Below are positions 18,855 through 26,409 of a DNA stretch of 64,000 bases, in pieces (the stretch's first letter is position 1; every line of letters starts with the position of its first letter). This stretch comes from Streptomyces sp. WP-1 (GTDB lineage: Bacteria; Actinomycetota; Actinomycetes; Streptomycetales; Streptomycetaceae): contig NZ_CP123923.1 in the NCBI RefSeq assembly GCF_030450125.1, positions 806,001-870,000 on the forward strand. The letters are read 5' to 3'. Below the pieces are notes generated by a model. It saw only the letters and a list, made by a program, of their open reading frames with translations, was not told where the DNA came from and searched no databases. Both the position numbers and the translations under genes were made by a program.

Positions 18855-19170
18855 GTATCACTCCCCGTCGCCTCGTCCGGGTGTGCCGGGCGGACCTCGC
18901 TCTCCGTGCGGCTCCGTGCGGTGAAGTGCCCCTCGTTGTTCGAGTATCGCCACGGCCGAAACACTGTCACCATGACTTTCCGGCCACTCTGTTGGCATAT
19001 TCCCCACCCTTTTTGGTCGAAATGATGGGGTCCGGCGGGCCGGTACGAGCATGACCCCGGAGGTAATCGACCCGTCGGGGGCCCCTCGGGCATGGTGGTT
19101 CCACCGGGTCGGCGAAACTCCGATCCGGGGTCCGACCAGCACAGACGACTCCGATGGAGGCTGATTCGCC
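18855..19170. other. Intergenic region, AT-rich centre
   Basis: 316 bp without a gene, between the hypothetical gene and the NTF2-like gene, which are divergent. The centre (18960-19030) is unusually AT-rich for the window and includes TTTTTGG and GGCATATTCC, so promoters for one or both genes are likely here. No boxes were assigned. Confidence 0.4.
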
Positions 19171-19554
19171 ATGTCCGTGAACACCGAACGCTACGAGAGT
19201 GCCGCCGCGCGTTACTTCGAGGCCTGGAACGCCACCGAGCCGGAGGCGCTGCGCAAGGCGGTCGCCGCCGCCTGGGCCGCGGACGGCTCCTACACCGACC
19301 CGCTCGCCGACGTCCGCGGCCACGAGGGCGTGGCGGCCGTGATCGCCGCGGCCCACGAGCAGTTCCCGGGGTTCGTCTTCCGCCCGCTCGGCGCGGTGGA
19401 CGGGCACCACGACATCGCGCGCTTCGGCTGGGAGCTGGTGAACGAGGCCGACGGCTCGGCGCCGGTCGCCGGGTTCGACGTCGTCACCCTGGACGGCGAG
19501 GGCCGTATCCGCCACGTGATGGGGTTCCTGGACCGGGTCCCCGAGGGTGCGTGA
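19171..19554 (+). CDS. NTF2-like (SnoaL-type) protein
   Basis: A 127-residue cone-shaped alpha+beta barrel protein of the NTF2/SnoaL superfamily: AARYFEAWNATEPEALRKAV at the N-terminus, then GSYTDPLADVRGHEGV and HDIARFGWELV. Members bind small hydrophobic molecules and can be isomerases, cyclases or dehydratases. Nothing nearby indicates a substrate. A GGAGG site precedes the ATG. It is followed by a strong terminator-like hairpin. Confidence 0.84.
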   Translation: MSVNTERYESAAARYFEAWNATEPEALRKAVAAAWAADGSYTDPLADVRGHEGVAAVIAAAHEQFPGFVFRPLGAVDGHHDIARFGWELVNEADGSAPVAGFDVVTLDGEGRIRHVMGFLDRVPEGA

Positions 19555-19556
19555 CG

Positions 19557-19608
19557 GCACGCGGCCCGGCTTCCGTGCCCCGGGTGGGGCGGAGGCCGGG
19601 CCGCGTGC
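19557..19608. terminator. Hairpin between NTF2-like gene and aldo/keto reductase gene
   Basis: A 14-bp perfect inverted repeat (GCACGCGGCCCGGC at 19557-19570, complement at 19595-19608) begins 2 nt past the NTF2-like stop. The two flanking genes converge, so it may serve both. Confidence 0.65.
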
Positions 19609-19635
19609 GGGGGTCCGCGCAAAGGGGCGGTGTTG

Positions 19636-20628
19636 TCACGACCGTACGATCGCGTCGATCCGCTTCAGTTCCTCCGCGTCGAAGTCCAGGTTGCGCAGGG
19701 CGCCGACGCTGTCCTCCAGCTGGCGCGCGCTGCTCGCGCCGACCAGGGCGGAGGTGATCCGGCCGCCGCGCAGCACCCAGGCGAGAGCCAGCTGGGCGAG
19801 GCTCTGGCCGCGGGACTCGGCGATCTCCTGGAGCGCGCGCAGCCGTCCGACGAGATCCTCGGTGACCGCCTCGGAACTCAGGAACGGGCTGTCGCCGGCG
19901 GCGCGGGAGCCCTCGGGGATGCCCTTCAGATAGCGGCCGGTGAGCAGGCCCTGCTCCAGGGGCGAGTAGACGACGGAGCCGACGTTCAGTTCGTCCAGGG
20001 CGTCGAGCAGGCCCTCGTCCTCGGGGCGCCGGTCGAGCATCGAGTAGCGCGGCTGGTGGATGAGGAGCGGGGTGCCGAGGCCGGCGAGGATGCGGGCGGC
20101 CTCCCGGGTCTGCTCGGCGGAGTAGTTGGAGACGCCGACGTAGAGCGCCTTGCCCTGCTGGACGGCCGTGTGCAGCGCGCCCATCGTCTCCTCCAGCGGA
20201 GTGTCCGGGTCGGGGCGGTGCGAGTAGAAGATGTCGACGTACTCCAGGCCCGTCCGCCTCAGGCTCTGGTCGAGCGAGGCGAGCAGGTGCTTGCGCGAGC
20301 CCCATTCGCCGTACGGGCCGGGCCACATGAGGTAGCCGGCCTTGGTGGAGATGACCAGCTCGTCGCGGTAGGGCGCGAGGTCGGCGGCGAGGGCGGCGCC
20401 GAGCGCGGACTCGGCGGCGCCGGGCGGCGGGCCGTAGTTGTCGGCCAGGTCGAAGTGGGTGACACCGAGGTCGAGGGCGCGGCGCAGGATGGCCCGCTGG
20501 GTCTCCACGGGGCGGTCGGGACCGAAGTTGTGCCACAGGCCGAGCGACAGCGCGGGGAGCTTGAGGCCGCTGCGTCCGGTGCGCCGGTAGGGCATCTCGG
20601 CGTAACGGTCGGGGGATGCGGTGTACAA
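19636..20628 (-). CDS. mgrA: Aldo/keto reductase, L-glyceraldehyde-3-phosphate reductase type
   Basis: A 330-residue NADPH-dependent reductase. The N-terminal MPYRRTGRSGLKLPALSLGL, the catalytic FDLADNYGPPPGAAE (Asp, Tyr), STKAGYLMWPGPYGEWGS (Lys) and YVDIFYSHRPDPDTP (His) all match the MgrA/YghZ group, which detoxifies L-glyceraldehyde 3-phosphate and methylglyoxal. Of typical length. It is divergent from a LysR-family gene with 109 bp between starts, so that regulator may control it. Confidence 0.85.
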   Translation of the reverse strand: MYTASPDRYAEMPYRRTGRSGLKLPALSLGLWHNFGPDRPVETQRAILRRALDLGVTHFDLADNYGPPPGAAESALGAALAADLAPYRDELVISTKAGYLMWPGPYGEWGSRKHLLASLDQSLRRTGLEYVDIFYSHRPDPDTPLEETMGALHTAVQQGKALYVGVSNYSAEQTREAARILAGLGTPLLIHQPRYSMLDRRPEDEGLLDALDELNVGSVVYSPLEQGLLTGRYLKGIPEGSRAAGDSPFLSSEAVTEDLVGRLRALQEIAESRGQSLAQLALAWVLRGGRITSALVGASSARQLEDSVGALRNLDFDAEELKRIDAIVRS

Positions 20629-20737
20629 CGCGACTCCAGAAGGTCGGGCACGGATCTTCCGGCCCAGGATTCCCCGGGCCGCGCCCTGCGGTCCAATGGG
20701 AGAATCGGATGGAATTCAGCGGCTAGGCTGCTCAATC

Positions 20738-21640
20738 ATGGAACTGCGTCATCTCCAGCACTTCGTCGCGGTCGCCGAGGACCAGCACTTCACCCGGGCC
20801 GCCGAGCGGCTGATGGTGTCCCAGTCGGGCCTGTCCGCGTCCATCCGGGCGCTGGAGCGGGAGCTGCGGGCACCGCTGTTCGTGCGCACCACGCGGCGGG
20901 TGACGCTGACGGAGGCGGGGCGGGCGCTGCTGGCGGAGGCCGAGCGGATCCTCGCGCAGGTGCGCGCGGCGCACGAGGCGGTCGCTGCGGTGCAGGGCGT
21001 GCTGCGCGGCACGCTGGCGCTGGGCACCGAGCAGTGCGTCGCCGGGGTGCATGTGGCCCGGCTGCTGGCGGCGTTCCGGGGCGCGCACCCGGACGTGGAG
21101 ATCCGGCTGCGCCAGGCGGGCTCGGGCGCGCTGGCGGAGGAGGTCGCGGCGGGCCGCCTCGATCTGGCCTTCGCCTACCGCACCCGGGCGGACGGCGACC
21201 AGCTGCGCTCGGTGTCGCTGACCAGCGAGCCGATGACCGTGCTGTGCCATCCCCGACACCGGCTCGCCGCGGCCGGGGCGCTGCTGGGCACGGCCGACCT
21301 CGCCGGTGAGGTCTTCGTCGACTTCCACCCGGACTGGGGCCCGCGCCGGGCCACCGACGCCGCCTTCGCCGCGGCGGGGGTGCGGCGCACGGTCGCGCTG
21401 GAGGTCAACGACGTGCACACGCTGCTGGACCTGGTGGACGAGAACCTGGGTGTCGCGGTCGTACCCCGGCACTTCCGGCACAAGCGGCCCACGCTGACCG
21501 CGCTGCCGCTCAAGGGGACGGGCGAGGCCGAGTACGAGACGGTGGCGCTGCTGCCGCCCGAGCACTCCACCAGCCCCGCGGCCCGCGCCCTGGTGGCACT
21601 GCTGGAGGCGGAGGGCCTGGCGCCGTACCGGTCGTCCTGA
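20738..21640 (+). CDS. LysR family transcriptional regulator
   Basis: A 300-residue LTTR. The winged helix-turn-helix occupies residues 1-60 (MELRHLQHFVAVAEDQHFTR, then SQSGLSASIRALERELRAPL). A linker helix follows, and an effector-binding periplasmic-protein-like domain from about 90 to the end (LALGTEQCVAGVHVARLLAA). The start ATG opens exactly at the conserved LTTR N-terminus. It is divergent from the mgrA-type reductase gene, the usual layout for a regulator and its target. The inducer is unknown. Confidence 0.9.
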   Translation: MELRHLQHFVAVAEDQHFTRAAERLMVSQSGLSASIRALERELRAPLFVRTTRRVTLTEAGRALLAEAERILAQVRAAHEAVAAVQGVLRGTLALGTEQCVAGVHVARLLAAFRGAHPDVEIRLRQAGSGALAEEVAAGRLDLAFAYRTRADGDQLRSVSLTSEPMTVLCHPRHRLAAAGALLGTADLAGEVFVDFHPDWGPRRATDAAFAAAGVRRTVALEVNDVHTLLDLVDENLGVAVVPRHFRHKRPTLTALPLKGTGEAEYETVALLPPEHSTSPAARALVALLEAEGLAPYRSS

Positions 21641-21683
21641 ATTGCGGACGCGGGCGCGCCGTCCATCTGTGATGGTGGACGGT

Positions 21684-22199
21684 ATGCATGCCAAGGACAT
21701 CCTCATCGACGGCTACGGCCGCATCCAGGAAGAAGTCCACGACACCCTCGGCGGCCTCGGTCCGAACGAGCTGCACCACGGCCCGGTCCCGGGCGCCAAC
21801 ACCATCGCCTGGCTGGTCTGGCATCTCACCCGGGTGCAGGACGACCACATCGCCGACGCCTTCGGTCTCGACCAGGTGTGGCTCTCCGACGGCTGGGAGA
21901 AGCGCTTCGGCCTCGATCTGCCGCGCGCCGACACCGGCTACGGGCACACCCCGGCCAAGGTCGCGAAGGTGCGGGTGGACAGCGCCGACCTGCTGAGCGG
22001 GTACTACGACGCGGTGCACGAGCAGACGCTGGGCGCGCTGCGCTCACTGGCCGCCAAGGACCTCGAACGCGTCGTGGACGAGCGCTGGGACCCGCCGGTG
22101 ACGCTCGGCGCCCGCCTGGTGAGCGTCCTGTCCGACGATCTCCAGCACATCGGACAGGCCGCCTACCTCAAGGGGCTGGTTCAGAGCGCGGCGGCGTAG
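21684..22199 (+). CDS. DinB/DUF664 family protein (putative mycothiol-dependent enzyme)
   Basis: A 171-residue four-helix-bundle protein. The DinB-type metal-site histidines are in [20 protein letters not shown] (two His) and [15 protein letters not shown] (one His). Actinobacterial DinB proteins include mycothiol-S-transferases, so thiol transfer to a small electrophile is a reasonable guess. I chose the ATG at 21684, which has GGTGGAC just upstream, over an ATG four codons earlier. Its 3' end overlaps the converging adenosine deaminase gene by 19 bp. Confidence 0.8.
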   Translation: MHAKDILIDGYGRIQEEVHDTLGGLGPNELHHGPVPGANTIAWLVWHLTRVQDDHIADAFGLDQVWLSDGWEKRFGLDLPRADTGYGHTPAKVAKVRVDSADLLSGYYDAVHEQTLGALRSLAAKDLERVVDERWDPPVTLGARLVSVLSDDLQHIGQAAYLKGLVQSAAA

Positions 22200-23251
22200 C
22201 CGGGCAGGACCACGTCCTCGATGAGGGCCTTGCGCTCGTCGAAGGGGATGAACGCGCTCTTGAGCGCGTTCACCGTGACCGTCCGCAGGTCCTCGACGCC
22301 CCAGCCGGCCTCCTCGACCAGCAGCGCCATCTCCCGGGTCATCGTGGTGCCGGACACCAGGCGGTTGTCGGTGTTCAGGGTGACCCGGAAGCCGAGGTCC
22401 TTCATCGCGGTGATGGGGTGCTCGGCGATCGAGGTGGCGCAGCCGGTCTGGAGGTTGGAGGTGGGGCACATCTCCAGGGCGATACGGCGGTCGCGCACCC
22501 AGGAGGCGAGCCGGCCGAGCTTGCCGTCCACGATGTCCTCGGTCAGCCGCACGCCGTGCCCGATGCGCTGGGCGCCGCACACCTGGACCGCCTGGTGGAT
22601 GCTGGGCAGGCCGTACGCCTCGCCGGCGTGGATGGTGAAGGGCACGCTCTCGCGGCGCAGGTGCTCGAAGGCGGCCAGGTGGTCGGCGGGCGGGAAGCCG
22701 TCCTCGGCGCCGGCGATGTCGAAGCCGACGACCCCGGCGTCCCGATAGGCCACGGCCAGGTCGGCGGCCTCGGCGACGCGGTCGAACATCCGCATGCCGC
22801 ACAGCAGGGTGCCCACGCGCACCGGGGTGCCCGCGGCGGCGGCCTTCGCCATACCGGCGGCCAGGCCCTCCTGCACGCTCTCCACGACCTCGGCGAGGCT
22901 CAGGCCGCCCCGGGTGTTCAGCTCGGGGGCGTAGCGCACCTCGCCGTAGACCACGCCGTCGGCGGCGAGGTCCAGGACGTACTCCTCGGCGGTGCGCAGC
23001 AGGCCCTCACGGGTCTGCATCACGGCGAGGGTGTGCTCGAAGGTGGCGATGTAGCGCACCAGGTCACCGGAGTTGGCGGCCTCGACGTACCAGGCGGCCA
23101 GCTCGTCCGGGTCCGTGGTGGGCAGCTGGTGCCCGACCTCGGCGGCCAGCTCGACCAGGGTGGCGGGGCGCAGGCCGCCGTCGAGGTGGTCGTGCAGCAC
23201 GGCCTTGGGGAGGCGGCGGAGGGTGTCGGTGTCGATGCGGGGGGCGGTCAT
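22181..23251 (-). CDS. add: Adenosine deaminase
   Basis: A 356-residue amidohydrolase that converts adenosine (or deoxyadenosine) to inosine in purine salvage. Zinc ligands and catalytic residues are visible in order: [10 protein letters not shown] near residue 17, the IHAGEAYG block (catalytic Glu), RIGHGVRL, and [13 protein letters not shown] with the metal-binding Asp. The CPTSNLQTG signature also matches. Length is normal. A good sigma-70-type promoter lies about 80-105 nt upstream. Streptomyces usually carry several add paralogues, so this may be one of a set. Confidence 0.93.
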   Translation of the reverse strand: MTAPRIDTDTLRRLPKAVLHDHLDGGLRPATLVELAAEVGHQLPTTDPDELAAWYVEAANSGDLVRYIATFEHTLAVMQTREGLLRTAEEYVLDLAADGVVYGEVRYAPELNTRGGLSLAEVVESVQEGLAAGMAKAAAAGTPVRVGTLLCGMRMFDRVAEAADLAVAYRDAGVVGFDIAGAEDGFPPADHLAAFEHLRRESVPFTIHAGEAYGLPSIHQAVQVCGAQRIGHGVRLTEDIVDGKLGRLASWVRDRRIALEMCPTSNLQTGCATSIAEHPITAMKDLGFRVTLNTDNRLVSGTTMTREMALLVEEAGWGVEDLRTVTVNALKSAFIPFDERKALIEDVVLPGYAAAL

Positions 23252-23329
23252 GGCAGGGCGTTCCTCAGCGAGTTGTACCGGGGTCGATCAGGCGGCCGAC
23301 GGTGCCGACGGGGTTGGTTAGCCGGTGAG

Positions 23330-23357
23330 GTTATACGTAAAACCAGATACTTGTCTA
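23330..23357 (-). promoter_or_regulatory. Vegetative-type promoter of the adenosine deaminase gene
   Basis: On the minus strand: TAGACA (-35, 23352-23357), 16-nt spacer, TATAAC (-10, 23330-23335). Both boxes are close to consensus, which is rare in this GC-rich DNA. The predicted leader is about 70 nt. Confidence 0.6.
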
Positions 23358-23388
23358 CGCGCGTTGCCATGGAGTTGTCTACGCGCGT
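23351..23388. repeat. Paired 14-bp direct repeat at the add promoter
   Basis: TTGTCTACGCGCGT occurs at 23351-23364 and again at 23375-23388, 24 bp apart (about two helical turns). The first copy contains the -35 box of the add promoter, so a regulator could bind both copies and block or help transcription. Confidence 0.65.
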
Positions 23389-23410
23389 CGCAAAGGCGTC
23401 GGCCGGGTGC

Positions 23411-23479
23411 CGTGACGAGACCGCCGGGGGTGTCGCGGCGAGACCGCCGGGGGTGTCGTGACGAGACCGCCGGGGCGTT
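23411..23479. repeat. Tandem repeat, three 23-nt units
   Basis: Units at 23411-23433, 23434-23456 and 23457-23479 share the core GAGACCGCCGGGG. Upstream of the add gene and downstream of the M56 gene. Not CRISPR-like, as there are no spacers. Confidence 0.75.
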
Positions 23480-23528
23480 CCCGCGAGGGCGCTTCGCACC
23501 GGGATGCCCCTCGCCCCGCCGCACCGAG

Positions 23529-23617
23529 GCGCCCTCACCGCTGCGTCGGGGCGCCCTCACTGCCACGTCGGGGTGCTCTCACCGCCGACACCGGGGTGCT
23601 CTCACACCGCGTCAGGG
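23529..23617. repeat. Tandem repeat, four degenerate 22-23-nt units
   Basis: Units at 23529-23550, 23551-23572, 23573-23595 and 23596-23617 share G-GC-CTCAC and end in GGG. The last unit overlaps the stop codon of the M56 peptidase gene. A different family from the 23-nt units just before it. Confidence 0.65.
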
Positions 23618-24538
23618 CGCTTCCTCGCCCTGCGCCACCTCCACCCGGTGGTGGAAGTCCACCAGCCCGGCCGCGGAGGCCGCCCCGGACAGGGCGGTGC
23701 AGGCGATGAGCAGCGCGGCGACGGCCCGGCCCGCACGGGGCCTGCCGGGCGTACCCAGCAGGGCCTGGACCCGCTGCGGCACCGGGCCCGTGGCCGCCCC
23801 GGCCGCGAAGTCGGGCCGCGGGGTGCCGGCGTCGTGCCCGGCGAGGGCGGCACGGGCGATGGCCCGCGCGGTCAGCCGACGGTCCCCCACCCGCGCGGCG
23901 GCGGCCTCGTCGGCGGCCCGCTCGGCGGCGAGCCGGATGGTCGTACGGACCGGCCGGAGCGCGGGGTGGCAGTGGGCGGCGAGTTCGGCGGCGGCGAGGA
24001 AGTAGTGGTGGCCGCCCTCGTTGTGCGCCCGCTCGTGCGCGAACAACGCCTCCCGCTCGGGCCCGTCCAGGCTGCGCAGCATCGCGGTGGTGACGACGAT
24101 GCGGTGCGGGCGGCCGGGCAGCGCGTAGGCGTCGGGGCGGGGCGAGTCCACCACGCACAGGTCACCGGCGGCGGGCCGCCGACCGGCCTCGGTGCGGGCG
24201 ACGCGGAAGGCCCGGCCCTGCCGCAGTACCGAGCGCGCCGAGGTCCAGCAGCAGACGGCGAGGACACCGACCGAGGTGGCGGCGGCCGGCACCACGATCA
24301 GGGCGGGGGCGGTGCGCAGCGGGTGGACGAACTCGCCGAACGCGGCGAACAGGGGCAGCCGCAGCAGCCCGATCAGCACGAAGGCGCCGAGCGCGGCCAG
24401 CGAGCAGCCGCCGAGGACCACCGCGCAGCCCGTGACGGCCCACAGCGCGGCGGCGGGGGCCAGCCGGGCGAGGGCCCACCGGGCCAGTACCGGCAGGGCG
24501 CAGGGCAGCAGCAGGGGCAGCAGGAGGAGGGCGGTCAT
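23612..24538 (-). CDS. M56 family membrane metallopeptidase
   Basis: A 308-residue BlaR1/MecR1-like membrane protease without a penicillin-sensor domain. Several N-terminal membrane helices (ALLLLPLLLPCALPVLARWA onward) precede the catalytic helix with HERAH (in LFAHERAHNEGGHHYF) and the downstream third ligand in AAERAADEAAAARVG. A last membrane helix is near the C-terminus (AVAALLIACTALSGAA). It follows the BlaI-type gene by 16 nt, the classic operon in which the protease inactivates the repressor. The signal is unknown. Confidence 0.9.
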   Translation of the reverse strand: MTALLLLPLLLPCALPVLARWALARLAPAAALWAVTGCAVVLGGCSLAALGAFVLIGLLRLPLFAAFGEFVHPLRTAPALIVVPAAATSVGVLAVCCWTSARSVLRQGRAFRVARTEAGRRPAAGDLCVVDSPRPDAYALPGRPHRIVVTTAMLRSLDGPEREALFAHERAHNEGGHHYFLAAAELAAHCHPALRPVRTTIRLAAERAADEAAAARVGDRRLTARAIARAALAGHDAGTPRPDFAAGAATGPVPQRVQALLGTPGRPRAGRAVAALLIACTALSGAASAAGLVDFHHRVEVAQGEEAP

Positions 24539-24554
24539 CGGCCGGGGGCTCCCC

Positions 24555-24932
24555 TCAGCCGTCGGATTCCAGGAGATCCCGCAGGATGCGCTCGTCGTCG
24601 GGGTTGAGCTGGGCGACGAAGCGGGCGAGCACGGTCTCGCGGTCGCTGTCCCGGTCCAGCTCGGTGTGCATCCGGCGGGCGGTGAGGCCGTGGGCGTCCT
24701 GGACCTCCTGGACCGGGGAGTACACGAAGCCGCGGCCCCGGCGCTGCCGCTCGACGACGCCCTTGTCGTGCAGGCGGCTGAGGATGGTCGTCACCGTCGT
24801 ACGCGCCAGGTCCGCGCCCAGACCGGCCTGGACCTGCCCGGGGGTCAGGGGGCCGTCGGCGGCCCAGAGCGCGGCCATGACGCTCGCCTCCAGTCCACCG
24901 GCCGGTCGGCGTTCGTCCTTGCCGTCGGTCAT
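24555..24932 (-). CDS. BlaI/MecI/CopY family transcriptional repressor
   Basis: A 125-residue winged-helix repressor: LEASVMAALWAADGPLTPGQ at the N-terminus, the recognition helix ARTTVTTILSRLHDKGVV, the wing RRGRGFVYSPV, and a C-terminal dimerisation helix pair where proteolytic inactivation would occur. It heads an operon with the M56 peptidase. A short inverted repeat of BlaI-operator type lies 49-66 nt upstream of the start, suggesting autoregulation. Confidence 0.9.
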   Translation of the reverse strand: MTDGKDERRPAGGLEASVMAALWAADGPLTPGQVQAGLGADLARTTVTTILSRLHDKGVVERQRRGRGFVYSPVQEVQDAHGLTARRMHTELDRDSDRETVLARFVAQLNPDDERILRDLLESDG

Positions 24933-24980
24933 GGAAACGTCCTCACCCTCCTCGTCGTCCGTGCGGTCCCTGTGCGGACT

Positions 24981-24998
24981 GTCTACACGATGGTAGTC
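24981..24998. promoter_or_regulatory. BlaI-type operator upstream of the repressor gene
   Basis: GTCTAC-ACGATG-GTAGTC, an inverted repeat with one mismatch in the 6-bp arms. BlaI/MecI proteins recognise TACA/TGTA or CTAC/GTAG dyads of this size, so this is the likely site of autorepression. Confidence 0.55.
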
Positions 24999-25167
24999 AT
25001 ACGGGCGCGCGAGGCGTCTCCGCCCGCCGTTCGGCGCGACCCCATACATGACAAACCGTCCTACGGCTACACATAAACGGCGAACAAGCGCAAAATGGGT
25101 AGTGCGGTGCTCGCTGAACACCGCACCATCAGCGGTCTGGCCTGCGCATTCGAAGGAGACGAAAGTC

Positions 25168-25614
25168 ATGGCCAACGTGTCGCACAGGGGTGACATATCG
25201 ACCCACCCCGATGTCCCCGAAATGCGGGAACGCTACGCCCGCATGCTCGGCGGTCGTGATGTGGCGCTCGTGGACGGGCCGGTGTTCCTGCTCGGTCTGT
25301 ACTGCGCGGCATCGCCCTGGATCCTGCACTACACCATCAGTCAGCCGGCGCTCATGACGCACAACCTGATCATGGGCATCGCGATCGGGCTGCTGGCGCT
25401 GGGATTCACCAGGGCCCCCGAGCGGATGTACGGCCTCAGCTGGGCGATGTGCGCGTTGGGCGTCTGGATGATCATCGCCCCGTGGATCGTGGGGAGCGCC
25501 CCGGACACCGGTGTGATCATCAACAACGTCGTGATCGGCGCACTGGCCCTCCTCCTCGGCATCGTCTGCGCCGCGTCGTCGGCGAAGGCCACGAAGAGCA
25601 CGCCCAGGCCCTAG
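25168..25614 (+). CDS. SPW repeat membrane protein
   Basis: A 148-residue membrane protein with four hydrophobic helices arranged as two SPW repeats: ASPWILHY in the first and IAPWIVGS in the second. Function unknown; members are often linked to stress. The N-terminus is a short polar stretch (MANVSHRGDISTHPDVPEM). GAAGGAGA lies just before the ATG, which settles the start. It is divergent from the BlaI/M56 operon with about 230 bp between starts, so the same repressor might control it. Confidence 0.85.
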   Translation: MANVSHRGDISTHPDVPEMRERYARMLGGRDVALVDGPVFLLGLYCAASPWILHYTISQPALMTHNLIMGIAIGLLALGFTRAPERMYGLSWAMCALGVWMIIAPWIVGSAPDTGVIINNVVIGALALLLGIVCAASSAKATKSTPRP

Positions 25615-25703
25615 TGGGGAAGGAAGCACGACGAGAACGCGCGAGGAAGGAGCCGATCGTCGAGAACGAGGAAGAGAAGAAGAACACGGAAGGAAGAAGG
25701 ACG

Positions 25704-25734
25704 GAGGGCCGGTGCGCCCAGCGGACCGGCCCTC
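25704..25734. terminator. Hairpin between SPW gene and acetyltransferase gene
   Basis: A 10-bp perfect inverted repeat (GAGGGCCGGT and ACCGGCCCTC) with an 11-nt loop between two converging genes; the strand downstream is rich in CT. Confidence 0.55.
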
Positions 25735-25770
25735 TCCCTCTGCGCCGGCGCCCTTGTGTCCGGGGCTCGT

Positions 25771-26331
25771 TCAGCGGCTCACGGTGAAGCTCAGCCACAG
25801 GTCCGCGGGCAGTTCCGGCCGCCCCGGCACCGCACGCTCGGTACGGCTCCACCCGCCCGGCGCGACCTCCTCCGCGACCCGGTGCCAGAAGGCCGCCCCG
25901 CCCGCGTTGTCCCGCTGGAACGCCACCTCCCACCGTCCCGGATGCCGCCGCAGCACCTCCCGTACGGCCCGCAGCCCCACTCCCCCGCGCCGGGCGCCTC
26001 GCACCACGAAGAAGCTGTTCAGCACGCGCACCGGCCCGTCGAGCCCCCGTACGAAGGCGAACCCGGCGAGGCGGTCCCCGCGGCTCAGCAGGTACGCCGC
26101 CCAGCCGTCCTCGGTGAACGCGGACTCCACCCGCTCGCCGCGGAACGTGCCGTCGGCCGCGGGCAGTCGGCCCTGGTACTCGGACATGTCATGGCGGAAC
26201 ATCAGCCACAGCCGCTCGACGGCGGGCCGGTCCTGGAGGGTCGCGAGGCGGACGCACGGGGCCACGCTCATGGTCCCGCCGATCTCTTCGTGCACGTTCT
26301 CGTCCATGCTCTCGTTCATGTTGTCGGTCAT
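25771..26331 (-). CDS. GNAT family N-acetyltransferase
   Basis: A 186-residue acetyltransferase: VRLATLQDRPAVERLWLMF at the N-terminus, the central strand RLAGFAFVRGL, and the acetyl-CoA loop ARRGGVGLRAVREVLRRH. The substrate is unknown. The start is uncertain. The ATG at 26331 has GGGGAGG upstream, but that site is buried in the stem of a long hairpin and the start codon itself lies in a second hairpin. The ATG at 26271 would give 166 residues and still contain the whole domain. Confidence 0.8.
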   Translation of the reverse strand: MTDNMNESMDENVHEEIGGTMSVAPCVRLATLQDRPAVERLWLMFRHDMSEYQGRLPAADGTFRGERVESAFTEDGWAAYLLSRGDRLAGFAFVRGLDGPVRVLNSFFVVRGARRGGVGLRAVREVLRRHPGRWEVAFQRDNAGGAAFWHRVAEEVAPGGWSRTERAVPGRPELPADLWLSFTVSR

Positions 26332-26377
26332 GAACGAGAGCCTCCCCGGGCGGACTTCCGTCCGGCCGGGGAGGCTC
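26309..26377 (-). promoter_or_regulatory. Two adjoining hairpins over the acetyltransferase ribosome site
   Basis: Hairpin A: 18-bp arms with one mismatch, 26338-26355 and 26360-26377, loop TTCC. Hairpin B: perfect 11-bp arms CTCTCGTTCAT and ATGAACGAGAG at 26309-26319 and 26330-26340. On the transcript, A holds the ribosome site and B the start codon, and they share three bases. A probably also terminates the permease transcript. Confidence 0.6.
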
Positions 26378-26409
26378 CTCACGCCGACCGGATCATAGCC
26401 CCCCGGGGC

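Noticed and set aside
23411..23617. CRISPR-like array
   Set aside because: Units are contiguous with no spacers and no cas gene is near.
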